Shown one piece after another: positions 1-10,385 of a DNA stretch of 64,000 nt. The DNA is from Podocnemis expansa (Eukaryota > Chordata > Testudines > Podocnemididae): contig ML682067.1 in the NCBI GenBank assembly GCA_007922195.1, positions 4,691,372 through 4,755,371 of the forward strand, in the 5' to 3' direction. How positions within the stretch are numbered: the stretch's first letter is position 1; every line of letters begins with the position of its first letter. The notes beneath the pieces are model-generated. The model had not been told where the DNA came from. It searched no databases and worked only from the letters and a program-made list of their open reading frames with translations. Both the position numbers and the translations under genes were made by a program.

Positions 1-237
1 GGTCAATTGCCCTATCTTAGGAGTAGGAGACAGCAAATGTGAAAAATTGAGACACTTCTATACATGCCCCCACCTCCAAAAAAAAAGTTGTGTATATAAG
101 ATAAAGCCTTTAATATTGGGATATCTGGTTATCCTGCATAGGAGAAGGCTGGAATCCAGTACTAGGCATCACACTTAGGTCTCAAGAACCTGGTAAGAGA
201 GTTCTAGGATTGTGCTGTGGCTGAAGTCAGTTGAACT
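1..237. other. No feature recognised
   Basis: AT-rich intron sequence with a short A-run near 77. Nothing else stands out. Confidence 0.6.
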
Positions 238-400
238 CAGCCCTAGTCCATACTTGCCACGTTTCTCGGCAGCAGTCGACGGGAGATATGCAAGGTACGT
301 AAAATATCTTGCGTATCTCCTGACGACTCTCTAACTAGCCTCTACACATTAAGCCGACAGCAAATGGCTTGTGGTCGGCTTACAGCAACTCCAGTTATGG
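238..400. repeat. Palindromic MITE-like repeat, copy 1
   Basis: A near-perfect inverted pair, GGAGATATGCAAG (282-294) and CTTGCGTATCTCC (308-320), forms a hairpin with a short AT loop. A second inverted pair, AAGCCGAC and GTCGGCTT, lies at about 350-380. The core hairpin recurs at 4325-4365, so this is a dispersed family. The outer ends here are too worn to define. It is probably a non-autonomous DNA transposon; the superfamily is not determined. Confidence 0.55.
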
Positions 401-1140
401 GGCTGCAGTACCTATGGAGACTTCCAGAGCACAGCAGCAAGTTCATATTCACTGCTTAATTGCACTTGGAAGATCGTGCTGACAGCAGCGGTTTTGCCAC
501 TGTCAGTATAGTCATGCCCTCAGTTTGGCTTGAGAGAATTGGAGATTTAGGAGTTGACCATCCTTTCTGTATTCAAAAGCCTTGGAATTGCCATTTGTAT
601 GTTTGTCTTAATCAGAATAGATCTCGGAATATGTTTCTAACGGGAATCAGCATGTTTGTGTACTGTCTGTTTCTGACATGTATAAGAGTAAATGTGAAAG
701 CCACAATGACATGAGCTAAGCACTCCCTGGGCTGCTTGTAGAGCTCAGAAAGTTGCACTGGCTGGTAGAAGTAGAAATTAATATCAAGTATATAACAAGG
801 AGTGGGTCTGTTGAGGGTGCTGCATGTTAAGAAGCACAGTTTAATGGGTGATTTAACTTTTGTATATTTTTTTAGTAACTTAAAAAAAAAAAACCCCTAT
901 ATTTCATTTTGTAGCGGTCTCACAGTCTAGCTTGTTACCCTGTGGTAGAAGTTAGTAGTGCCAAAAGATCCATTTTGTGTTTAAAAAGATGAATGAAGTC
1001 TTTTATGGCTTTGAAAAGCTGTTACTTCCTCAGGTGAGTAAAACTAACTTTACAGGGGGGAAAAAAGATTGATGGCAGCTGTGGGAAACTTTAATAAAAA
1101 AAAGTATCAGTTAAAACAATTCTTTTGCACGCAATAAGTA
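401..1140. other. No gene recognised
   Basis: Ordinary intron sequence with short A and T runs. The small open frames here show no family motif. Confidence 0.55.
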
Positions 1141-1141
1141 T

Positions 1142-1798
1142 ATCCTTGCAACAAACCGTGCTGCCAACTTTGCCCACATATCTACACAAAAGACACTATT
1201 ATAGGACCTAATAAAACCAGCTGCTCTATCAAAGACTCATTCAACTGCTCATCCTACAATGTGATTTATGTCGTCATGTGCCAGAAATGCCCCTCTGCCT
1301 TGTATATTGGACAAACGGGGCAGTCTCTGTGCAAAAGAATAAATGGGCATAAATCTGACATGAGAAATCACAATGTTCAAAAACCAGTAGGTGAGCACTT
1401 CAATCTTCCTCTTCATGCCATTGATGATTTGCTAACAGATGTGCTCAGACAATTGAATAACAACTCAAGGCTTTAAAGATAAAGTGCAGAATTGGTATTC
1501 ATATGCAAATTTGACAGTTTCTTCAGGGCTAAATAAGGCCTTTGGATTTTTTTCTCATTACAACAGGTGATTTGACCTCTCCTCCTCCTATATGCTGTTC
1601 CCCAGTGTTTGAATCTTAATAACTGCTTTGATTTAGTGTTACAGGGTGACCTGATCCAATGAGTTGCACTTCCCTGCATTTATTTCCTCCCATTCTGTAA
1701 GTTCCCCCATCTTCCAAGTATCTGACAAAGTAGGATTTTCTCCTATGGAAGCTCATGCGATAAACTGATAGCTTTTAAGTGCAACAGGACTCCTTGTT
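1142..1798 (+). mobile_element. Penelope-like element, 5'-truncated 3' part (copy A)
   Basis: The copy starts in the linker between reverse transcriptase and endonuclease and runs through the GIY-YIG domain and the 3' UTR to the terminal block, which ends in GGACTCCTTGTT. The terminal block keeps the hairpin GTAGGA...TCCTAT (about 1731-1753), where other copies have GTGGGA...TCCCAT: a paired change that preserves the stem. Copies of the same family lie at 18.2, 22.8, 35.7, 44.3, 45.0, 54.5 and 60.7 kb. Confidence 0.85.
1147..1476 (+). pseudogene. PLE GIY-YIG endonuclease fragment (copy A)
   Basis: An open frame of about 109 codons begins with a cysteine cluster (CNKPCCQLC) and continues into VIYVVMCQKC and then LYIGQTGQSL. 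These are the two strands of the GIY-YIG fold, here in the variant YVV...YIG. A histidine-rich segment (EHFNLPLH) follows. The frame stops at 1474-1476 after NNSRL, where the intact copy at 18.5 kb continues RLQRETAELELI, so the conserved acidic residue late in the domain is lost. In PLEs this domain cuts DNA to prime reverse transcription. This copy is a dead fragment. Confidence 0.85.
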
Positions 1799-1928
1799 CA
1801 TGTTTTGATCAAAAGAAGACAAAGAGCTTAGACTAACACTCTCCCTGACACAGTGTTCAAGCTGAAAATTTGCAGCATGTGCAATCTGTAATAGCATCAG
1901 CTGTTCAAGTTTCTTTGAAATAGCTAGG

Positions 1929-1936
1929 CTCTGAGC
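1929..1936. repeat. hAT target duplication CTCTGAGC, left
   Basis: The same 8 bp recur at 4097-4104, bracketing the split hAT element. Confidence 0.7.
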
Positions 1937-2884
1937 TGGTGGTCTCAAACTCAGATCGCCATGAGAGCTGCATGAGGACTAATATGTTAGCTCAAAGGCC
2001 GCACCACAGAAACCTTTTCATACAACACTACAAAGTATAGTCAAGATGAAAGAATAAAGAGTAACATGTATGCTAAGAGTAAGTAAGAAAGAATTACTTC
2101 TGTTCAGCCAGGCCATCCTTAAAGGGTGGCAAAATGGGAGTTGCCCCTGGCCCTGTGCTTTGGGGGGCCACCATATAGCCAGCTTGAGTAAGGGAGCAGG
2201 GAGCTGCTTCAAGCTGTGGGCATAGCCTGTGGCCAGGGAGCAGCTCCAGCAGGTCAGTGTTAGGGGGAAAGGAATGCTGGCAGGCAGCCTTTGTTTACAG
2301 TAGCTCAGACTTACAAGTGGGAAAGTGGCTATTTTACTGCTCCCTGAGGGGAAGACAAAGGGGAAGTGTTGAGATAAAGCCTATGGAGCCACTCTCAGTC
2401 AAGCAAATTAAAAACAGGAACAAAGTCAGGAGAGTATCACATCCTTGACCTTTACAAAACAGGACCTTCTCTTTGAATTTACATCAGTATCTCCAGAAAG
2501 AGTTTGAGATATTACAGAACTTTTTTCCTTCTACATTTAATAAGTGTATTCAGCCTTCACGGATGGCTTTTTGAGTTGACTTCTCTGTGAGAGAGGAGAC
2601 CCCAGGCTAGCACTTGTATGGAAATGTTGTTTTTTTTAGGGTTAATGGCCATCAGTCAACACATTCAAATTTTTTTTCCATCCTTCCTTCTGCACTTTAA
2701 ATATGCCCCATTGTAACTGATTGCAGTCAGACCAGCAGTTCCAAAAAGCATGGCAAAGAGGAAAGCAGCTTGGAGCACACCAAGGGGAAGATGTCCTTGT
2801 GTCTTTGAAAGGGGATTAATTCTTTGCAGTGGGAAACCTGGTGCTATTGATGATACAAAGCATGTTGATAAGTTCCAAATGGGT

Positions 2885-3005
2885 AACTGAGTGGGTCTAG
2901 TTTAGCAAAGCAAACAAGGAATCCTGTGGCACTTTTAAAGACTAACAAGTTTATTTATTTGTTAGCTTTTAAAACTGCCACAGGACTCCTTGTTGTTTTT
3001 ACATC
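2885..3005. mobile_element. PLE termini joined head to head (palindrome, copy B)
   Basis: Arms at 2913-2948 and 2959-2994 are reverse complements at 32 of 36 positions, separated by about 10 AT bases. Each arm is the PLE terminal block (AAGGANTCCTGTGGCA plus GACTAACAA). The left flank TAGTTTAGCAAAGC also matches the outer PLE end seen at 22.85 kb. All internal sequence between the ends is gone. Confidence 0.8.
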
Positions 3006-3256
3006 AGGGAATCTGAGAGGAGCCCAAAGGTCCATTGTTTCTTCCTCTCATCCTCAAACAGTACCTGAGTTTCATTACTTAGATCTGCTGCACAGCAATG
3101 GGGAATGTATGAATACATGTATTAAAATAAGAGCGCAAAGGAGAGAGTCAGAAGGTAAGAAGGAAATAACATACATTAGACAACTGGAATCTAGTGCTTT
3201 AAGCTGTGAGAGGAAGTGGATTTATTTCTTGATATCATCCAAAAATAGCATGCATA

Positions 3257-3304
3257 TATATATAATATATATATTATAATCTCTCTCTCTCTCTCTCTCT
3301 CTCT
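3257..3304. repeat. Adjacent (TA)n and (CT)n microsatellites
   Basis: An alternating TA tract is followed at once by about eleven CT units. Confidence 0.9.
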
Positions 3305-3702
3305 GAATTTGCCATTTAACAAAAACTTGATCTAAGAAAAATGTTTAACTTTATTAAACTTGTAAAATTATGTGCCCATCTTGAACAGAAGACCAGAGCC
3401 ACAAAGAAGAGTACCACCAAATGCTCCTGTTCATTTGGCTGTGAGGCTGATAAAACATCACTATGACACATTCAGTACCGCCTACCCCAAACATCGAAAA
3501 AGAATCACAAGTCAGGCCTAAATATATCATTAAAACTCACTTAAAAATTTAGACAAGTTTAAAGAAATAAATGGGGGTGGTCATTTTCTCTGACTTCTTG
3601 GTTTTGAGCCTTTAGGAAAAAGTTAAGACATGTTTTTCTGTTTGCAACTTTTTAGCCTGAGAGCTAGAAATTTATTCTTCTTTAAAGAAAAATTATGACA
3701 CT

Positions 3703-3874
3703 GCCACCAGTGTTCTCTCTAAGCTGATGATGCCGCTGAACAAGTTATGGATTCACTCAGAGGGCCAGTGGGCAGCAGGGAAGAGGCCCACTGTGGCCCG
3801 GAGAACCAGCGGGTAACTTGCTCAGCTGCATCCATAACTTGCTCAGCGGCATTGTCAGCTTAGAGGGAACATTG
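3703..3874. mobile_element. Hairpin MITE with TTAGAGGGAAC-type ends
   Basis: A long inverted repeat: the arm CTCTAAGCTGATGATGCCGC near 3715 pairs with the reverse complement ending at CAGCTTAGAG near 3865, and the arms extend to CAAGTTATGGA. The ends (CAGTGTTCTCTCTAAG and CTTAGAGGGAACATTG) match elements at 51056 and 62150. No clear target duplication is visible. Confidence 0.65.
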
Positions 3875-4110
3875 CGCAAAGTGCAAAATTGGGGGTGGAA
3901 AGGTGCACATAAGCTGCTTTGCCCTGGGCCCTGCTCCTCCCTAGGGATGGCCCTGCTGTTCGGGATGGAGGTATCATCAAGGAGACAGAGTAAGTAAACA
4001 CACTTTAAATTTTGCATTATCAATTATTTGAGAAATTCTAAGTGTCTTTGTGGGCCGTAGGAAATAACTTTAGAGGCTTCAGATTTGAGACCCCTCCTCT
4101 GAGCAGTGAT

Positions 4111-4410
4111 CTGGGCCAAGTCTATACTGATGGCGCCAACCTTGCAACTGCCAGTTCAATCTTTCTGGTTTGATTGTGTTCAGTGAAGACCCGCTTAATT
4201 GATCTGGAAGTCAATACAGTAAGTCTACCCGCTTATGAAGAGTAGCACTGAGTCGAAGGGAGGGCATTTTTGATTGACTTAGCACAGTGGAGATGCCTCA
4301 GTAAGTAGGCATTAGGAAGTCAAAGGGAGATATGCAAGTTATTTTATGTAGCTTGCTTATCTCCCTTCAACTGCTGTTGAATTCTGCGGCCAGTGTAGAC
4401 CTGGCTTTAG
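4111..4410. mobile_element. Palindromic MITE, copy 2
   Basis: The outer ends CTGGGCCAAGTCTATACTG and CAGTGTAGACCTGGCTTTAG are inverted relatives. A central hairpin pairs GGGAGATATGCAAG (4325-4338) with CTTGCTTATCTCCC (4352-4365), 13 of 14 matching. It has the same core as 282-320. It is non-coding and probably a TIR DNA transposon derivative. Confidence 0.65.
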
Positions 4411-5843
4411 ATGTAAATCTGTAATTCTACTCTTAACTCTCATTTTCTTTATTTTTGTAAATTCATCATGCACTTGGGATCAGTTTTTCAGCTAATGCAT
4501 CTCTACTTGGGCATATATTTTTTTCATAACTTAAGGGCTTGATGATGAGTCATTGGAGCTTTGCCATTCATACCAATGGGAGTAGAACTGGACCAAAATT
4601 GTTAACAATCTACTGCTTGATGCAAACTCTGCTGTCTTTCTTCCTTCTCCCAGGATGAAGTATAGCTCTTCCTCATTGCTTTTTGATGAGATGCTTTATG
4701 TATGGTTCCTAATCATTTGAGGAAATATCTTACTTGCAGTTTCTTGTGCTGTCTCAATTTCTACTCCGTCATAATGGCTGCACAGTTGCTTCTCTTTGGT
4801 TTTGGGCTATGTTTTGCACCTTCCAATTTCTCTCTCTTTTATTCTCTGGTAGCCTGCCTTGGCTTTGCAGATTTCACTAGATTTTCAGTGCAAAGGATGC
4901 ATCATGAGAGTGTCTCAGAGGGGGAGCCAGAAAGTGTTTACTTCAGTAATAATGAAACAAAGCAAAATAGAAGTGAAAACAAAAATTGTAAAAGGCTTTG
5001 ACTTCAGGACTTTCTGCTACATCTCATTGTGGGTAATTAGAGTGCTGTCAGTGCTCTGGCTGTGTTCCCTTCTTCAATGCAGCAGCCAGATGATAAGTTA
5101 CCTTGTTTAAATTTTGACTGTAAAGACATCCAGGCTTGACCTTGGAGGAGTTAGTTTTGTTGTCAGCTGGCTTCAGAAATCAGAAGTTGGACGCAGTAGT
5201 CTGGAGACAGGCTTGTTACCAAACCTGGGGGTTTTGGGCTTCCCAGTTGTTTGAGGAGGATGACCTGAGCCACAAAGAGGGCTTGGTTCCTTTCTTTATA
5301 ATTGAAGGACCATCTGTTGTTTTGCAGTTAAAATGGGTTCATCATAGGATCAGCATTTCCATCTAGAAGATATGGAGAAGTGTAGAGGCCTTTGGAGGAG
5401 ACAAACTAACTCATGGGCACTGATCCATGAACAGAGCATATAGTGGTTCATGAGAACTTTTAATCCAGTGATTTTTGACCACAACTCCCTAAGATTATTT
5501 TTTAGGCACTAATGTGCTGTGTCACACTGCCTGGTAAGGGACACAGTTAACAGTGCCAATCTCAGGTCTGTCTGATTGACAGAAAATAGGGCATGTGCTC
5601 TAAACTGGTGGTATGTTCTGTAATAAGACTTTAACCAAGCCAGAAACAAATGTCTGCTTGCAAAATACTATGCTAGTTATTACAAAGCCACAGATTATAC
5701 CCCTTCAGGCCCTCTAGCCTCTCATGCACCATCAAACAAATCAGACTTTTGTGCAACTTTTCTGTTCACCTTTGCAATGCAATTGTGTGGTTTGATGCCA
5801 GATATGCCATGCAAGAGGTTTTCTCTTGAATCCTCATGGCATG
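4411..5843. other. No gene recognised
   Basis: Mixed intron sequence. The open frames of up to about 100 codons have low-complexity or unrecognised translations and no splice context. Confidence 0.55.
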
Positions 5844-5851
5844 CTCTACAT

Positions 5852-6029
5852 CAGGGGTTCTTGGCCACTGTGGCAGGACACATTACTATGCCATCATACA
5901 CCAGTCAGTGTGTCACGGTGAGTTGCAGAGATGGCTGGATTTGGCGTGGAGAGTGTGAACTGGTATGTCCTGTAGGATTACAGTATGCCACCAGGTGTGT
6001 TGCAGCCCACAAAAGGTTGAGAACCATTG
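5852..6029. mobile_element. hAT MITE, 178 bp, perfect target duplication
   Basis: The ends CAGGGGTTCTTGGCC and GGTTGAGAACCATTG are inverted relatives. Perfect CTCTACAT copies flank it (5844-5851 and 6030-6037). The internal sequence matches the copies at 35467-35652 and 51010-51538 (for example GAGATGGCTGGATT and TGTGTTG). It has no coding capacity. Confidence 0.85.
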
Positions 6030-6229
6030 CTCTACATCAAGCTTGTCCAACCTACAGCCTGAGGGCTGGACTCTGGTCCTCCAAGGGTTTTCATCTGGTC
6101 AGTAGAGTGCTGCCACAGGAACCTAGGAGCTGGAGCTGGCTGGGGCTCTTAAATCTTGTGCCCTGTGCACAGCTGCAGGGGGCGGGGGTGGAGTAGCCTC
6201 GCCGGAGATCTGTATTCTGGGGCTGGATT

Positions 6230-7128
6230 CAGCCCCTTTCATGTGAAGAGGGGGCCTGGAGAAGGGATCAGAGGACCAGGGTAGGGGTCAGTGAGCCCTG
6301 GGGTGGGGCTGTGGAAGGGGAGCCCTTGAGGTGGGGAGGGGGGGGTCAAGAAGAGGGGAGGAAGGGGATTGTGCACAGGGAAAGGGAAAGGAGGGATTAG
6401 GGAGAAGAGTCATGCCAGGAAAGGAGAGGGAAGGTGGGATTGGGGAGAAGAGCCACGCTGGGAAAGGCAAACGAGGGAAGGGAGCTGAGGAGAGGTGCAG
6501 ATCCTGTACAAAGGGAGGACATGGAGTAGAGGAGCTGTGCAAAAGGGGTCAGAGAGCCCACACAATGCAGCAGTGCACTGCAGGGGGGCCAGGGAGTGGT
6601 TGGGGAGCTTGTGGGGAAGGAGTCAGGGAGTCTGTGGCATGGGACAGGAGGAAGGGGGTTGGGGAACCTGCGCTGTGCAGGCCAGAGATGGGGAGCCCAA
6701 GTGGCATGAGGTGTGAGTAAGGGGCCGGGGTGCCTGAGTGACATGGGGCAGGAGGAAGGGGTCGGGAAGTTAGCAAGGAGTGGGGAGGTAGGGAAGTAGT
6801 GGGGGTCTCACCACCTGGCCACACAGCTTTCTTCCCACCTTGCTTCTGCCCTCTCCCCCGCCCTGCTATGTTTGCTTACCATCTTGTTCTTGCCCTGCCC
6901 CCACTCCCTTGCCATCCCCCCTCTGCCCTTCAACCTTCGTTCACCACCATGTTCCCCTCCATTGCCATGCTCTCCCTTCCCACTCCACACAGCCACCCCT
7001 GCCCTTCCTTATCTACGCTGCCATATCTCTGCTTTTCCCTGCCATCTCACGTGGCCATCCTTGTCCTCTCCTGCTCTGCCATGTGCTCCCTTGTTCTGTG
7101 ACACTCTCCTGCCATGTGTTGTGTCTAT
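6230..7128. repeat. Purine-rich then pyrimidine-rich degenerate minisatellite
   Basis: From about 6230 to 6825 the + strand is almost all G and A, with loose repeats around GGGGAG and GGAAAGG. At about 6825 it switches to C and T, with repeated CTGCCAT and CCCTTCC units until about 7115. The many overlapping open frames here are low-complexity artefacts. An A-run (7129-7147) follows. Confidence 0.75.
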
Positions 7129-7147
7129 AAAAAAAAAAAAAAAAAAA
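7129..7147. repeat. Poly-A run
   Basis: Nineteen consecutive A bases directly after the pyrimidine-rich block. Confidence 0.9.
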
Positions 7148-7734
7148 TTAAGGTAAGCCCTTAAAGTTTTCACAAAGTGTGGAGTAATTAAAAAGTGAAA
7201 ATCTGTTGTGCACAGTTGAGAAAGTGAGACTTGTATACAGGCTGTTGTAGGGAGGATGGGCATTATTTGAGAATTGTATTTAGGTATGAAATGTAAATTT
7301 CTGGTTTTATGGAACTAAACCGAGTTTGTAAACCAGTGTTTATTTTTTGACTGTTTAAGTTTTATTAATAGTAAGATGAATTTAAAGCTTTCTCTGCCTA
7401 GGTCAGCCCTTGCCCCTCATTAAACTCACAGGGGAAGAGTGATCACAAGGCTGATGGAAGCTGATGATCAAAGGTGAGCAGGGAGCAATGATCCAAACAG
7501 CCCCCAATCACACAAACACACCCTCACAGTCACAATTCCCACAGTAGCTAACAACTAACAGAAATCATCCTGTAGAGAAAGACACAAACATACAGTTAGC
7601 AATTCACTCACCCAAGCTTCGCTCTCTCCCTTGCTTCTTCAGCTAGGGCATTGCCTTCGTCTCCTTGTCAGGGCTTCACCAACTCCTTCCCTCACAAACT
7701 CCCCTGTTAGCAGTCCTCCTGTTCGCAAGAGGAA
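7148..7734. other. No feature recognised before the CR1
   Basis: Ordinary sequence between the A-run and the first recognisable CR1 codons. The exact 5' end of the CR1 is not visible. Confidence 0.5.
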
Positions 7735-9930
7735 AGAGCAACGAGGGGGATGTTGTGGTGGGTGTCTGCTATAGACCTCCAGACCAGAAGGAGGAGGTGG
7801 ATGAGGCATTCTATGGACAACTGGCAGAAGTTTCCAGATCACAGGCCCTGGTTCTCATGGGTGACTTCAACTACCCTGACATCTGCTGGGAGGCCAATAC
7901 AGCAGTGCACAGGCAATCCAGGAAGTTCTCAGAGAGTGAGGACAACTTCCTGGTACAAATGCTGGAGGAGCCAACTAGGGGCCTTATACCTCTTGACCTG
8001 CTGCTCACAAACAGAGAAGAATTGATTGGTGACATAGAAGTTAATGGCAACCTGGGCAGCAGTGACCATGAGATGATAGAGTTCAAGATGCTGATTAATG
8101 GAAAAAAGGAATGAAGCAGAATGCAGACCCTGGACTTCAGAAAAGCAGATTTTGGCTCCCTCAGAGAAGTGATGGGCAGGATCCCTTGGGAGGCTGATCT
8201 GAAGGGGAAAGGTGTCCAAGAGAGCTGGTTGTATTTTAAAGAAACCCTGCTAAGGGCACAGAAAGATACCATTCCAATGAGCAGGATGAGCAGCAAATGT
8301 GGAAGGCATCCAGTGTGGCTTAACAGAGAACTCTGCACTGAGCTGAAGCATAAAAAGGAAGCTTACAGGAAGTGGAAGCTTGGTCAGATGACCAAGGAGG
8401 CATATAAAGATATTGCTCAGGACTGCAGGGATAAAATCAGAAAGGCCAAAGGACAATTGGAGTTGCGGCTAGCAAGGGATGTGAAGGATAACAGGAAGGG
8501 GTTCTACAAGTATGTCAATAACAAGAAGAGGACCAGTGCTGGTGTAGGTCCCTTACTGAATAGCACAGGTATCCTTGTGATGAAGGATGAGGAAAAGGCT
8601 GAAGTGCTCAATGCTTTTTTTACTTTAGTTTTCACAGGGAGGGCCAGTTCCCAGCCCACTACACTGGGCATGGCAGATTGGAGAGAAGAGAGGCCCTTGG
8701 TGACAGGTCAGCTCAGGGACTACCTAAAGAAGCTGGATGTGCACAAGTCCATGGAGATAGATGACCTGCATTCAAGGGTGCTGAGGGAGTTGGCCAATGA
8801 GGTAGCAGTACCGCTGGCCATTATCTTTAAAAACTTGTGGCGAAAGGGGGAGGTGCCGGAGGATTGGAAAAAAGGCACTATATTTGCTATCTTCAAGAAA
8901 GGCAAAAAGGAGGATCCAGGGAATTACAGACCAGTCAGCCTCACCTCAATCCCTGGAAAAATGATGGAACAGATTCTCAAAGAATCCATCCTGAAACACT
9001 TGGAGGAAAATACAGTGATCAGGAACAGTCAGCATGGATTCACCAAGGGTAAATCGTGCCTGACCAACCTCATTGCCTTCTATGATGAGATGACTGGATT
9101 TGTGGATGTGGAAAGAGCCATTGATGTGATATACCTTGACTTTAGCAAGGCTTTTGATACGGTTTCCCACAGCATTCTCGTCAGCAGGTTAAGGCAGTAT
9201 GGGTTGGATGTGTGGACTGTAAGGTGGATAGAGAACTGGCTAGATCATTGGTTTCAGCATGTAGGAATCAATGGCTCCGTGTCTAGTTGGCAACCAGTAA
9301 CAAGTGGTGTGCCCAAGGGGTCGGTCCTGGGGCCAGTTCTGTTCAATGTTTTCATTAATGATCTGGATGATGGGATTTATTGCACGCTCAGTAAGTTTGC
9401 GGATGACACCAAGCTTGGGGGGAATGGTAGACGTGCTGGAGGGCCGGGAGAAGATTCAGGAAGACCTTGACAAATTGGAGCAGTGGGCCAATAGAAAGCT
9501 CATGAGGTTCAACAAGGAGAAGTGCAAAGTCCTGCACTTGGGATGGAAAAACCCCATGCACTGCTGTAGGCTGGGGAGTGATCCGCTAAGTAGCAGCACT
9601 GTAGAAAGGGACCTGGGGGTCCTGGTTGATGGGAAGCTGGATACGAGTCAGCAGTGTGCTCTTGCTGCCAAAAAGGCCAATGGCATACTGGGCTGCATCA
9701 GAGGAAGCATTGCCAGCAGATCGAGGGATGTGATCATTCCCCTCTATTCGGCACTGGTGAGGCTGCATGTGGAATACTGTGTCCAGTTTTGGGCTGCCCA
9801 CTACAAAAAGGAGATGGACAAATTAGAGAGAGTCCAGCAGAGGGCAACAAAAATGATCAAAGGGCTGGAGCACAAGCCCTATGAAGAAAGACTTGAAGGA
9901 ACTAGGCTTATTTAGCCTGCAGAAGAGAAG
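7735..9930 (+). pseudogene. CR1 ORF2 pol: endonuclease (partial) and reverse transcriptase, broken
   Basis: The endonuclease part shows [22 protein letters not shown] and SSDHEMIEF, matching the APE-type nuclease. A TGA at 8112-8114 interrupts an otherwise continuous frame; translation in the same frame resumes at once. The RT part shows [39 protein letters not shown] and [10 protein letters not shown], the usual RT blocks with the FADD catalytic box. Extra bases near 9416 and 9895 (relative to the copy at 31 kb) shift the frame. The product would copy CR1 RNA at the nicked target. The copy is inactive because of one stop and two frameshifts. Confidence 0.9.
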
Positions 9931-10280
9931 ACTGAGGGGGGATTTGATAGCAACCTTCAACTAGTTGAAGGGATGCTTCAAGGAGGATGGAGCTCGGCTG
10001 CTCTCAGTAGTAAGAGGATAGAACAAGGAGCAATGGTTTCAAGTTGCAGCTGGGGAGGTCGAGGCTGGATATTAGGAAAAACTTTCTTACTAGGAGGGTG
10101 GTAAAGCATTGGAATGGGCTACCTAGGAAGGTGGTGGAATCTCTGTCTTTGGAGATGTTTAAGGCCTGGCTGGATAAAACTCTAGCTGGAGTAATTTAAT
10201 GGGAGTGGTCCTGCTTTTTTTGGCAGGGGGTTGGACTAGATGACCTCATGAGGTCCCTTCCAACCCTATGATTCTGTGAA
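7735..10280 (+). mobile_element. CR1 LINE, 5'-truncated, about 2.5 kb
   Basis: It begins inside the apurinic endonuclease domain, includes the reverse transcriptase and C-terminal region, and ends in the typical CR1 3' tail (GGTTGGACTAGATGACC, then GGTCCCTTCCAACCC and ATGATTCT). CR1 is the main LINE of birds, turtles and crocodilians. A second, more open copy of the 3' half lies at 30956-32056. Confidence 0.93.
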
Positions 10281-10385
10281 TTTCTACTATGCCTTATCAG
10301 TCCAAAATTGGTCACAGGCCCTCCGAGTGAGAAGAGAATTGCAATATGGCCCCTCACCCAAAAAGTTGACACCCCTGCTCTACAT

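Larger units (their letters stand above)
1937..4096. mobile_element. Non-autonomous hAT element split by later insertions
   Basis: The left end (TGGTGGTCTCAAACTC) and the right end (ATTTGAGACCCCTC) are inverted relatives, and perfect 8-bp duplications (CTCTGAGC) flank them. Related ends bracket the intact 211-bp copy at 36439-36649, so the original element was short and about 1.9 kb is later insertion. The insertions include a PLE-end palindrome, TA and CT microsatellites and a hairpin element. No transposase coding was seen. Confidence 0.65.
6038..10377. mobile_element. Second hAT-like element sharing the target site, filled by a minisatellite and a CR1
   Basis: A hAT-like left end (CAAGCTTGTCCAACC) starts right after the CTCTACAT at 6030-6037. 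A hAT-like right end (AAGTTGACACCCCTG) stops right before a third CTCTACAT at 10378-10385. Between them lie GC- and GA-rich repeats and the CR1 at 7735-10280. The pairing of the two ends rests on the shared 8-mer and on loose end similarity, so it is an inference. Confidence 0.5.

Noticed and set aside
6288..7263. Many overlapping open frames of 60-130 codons on both strands
   Set aside because: They arise in a purine- or pyrimidine-rich minisatellite. The translations are Gly/Arg- or Pro/Ser-rich, and no domain or splice context exists.
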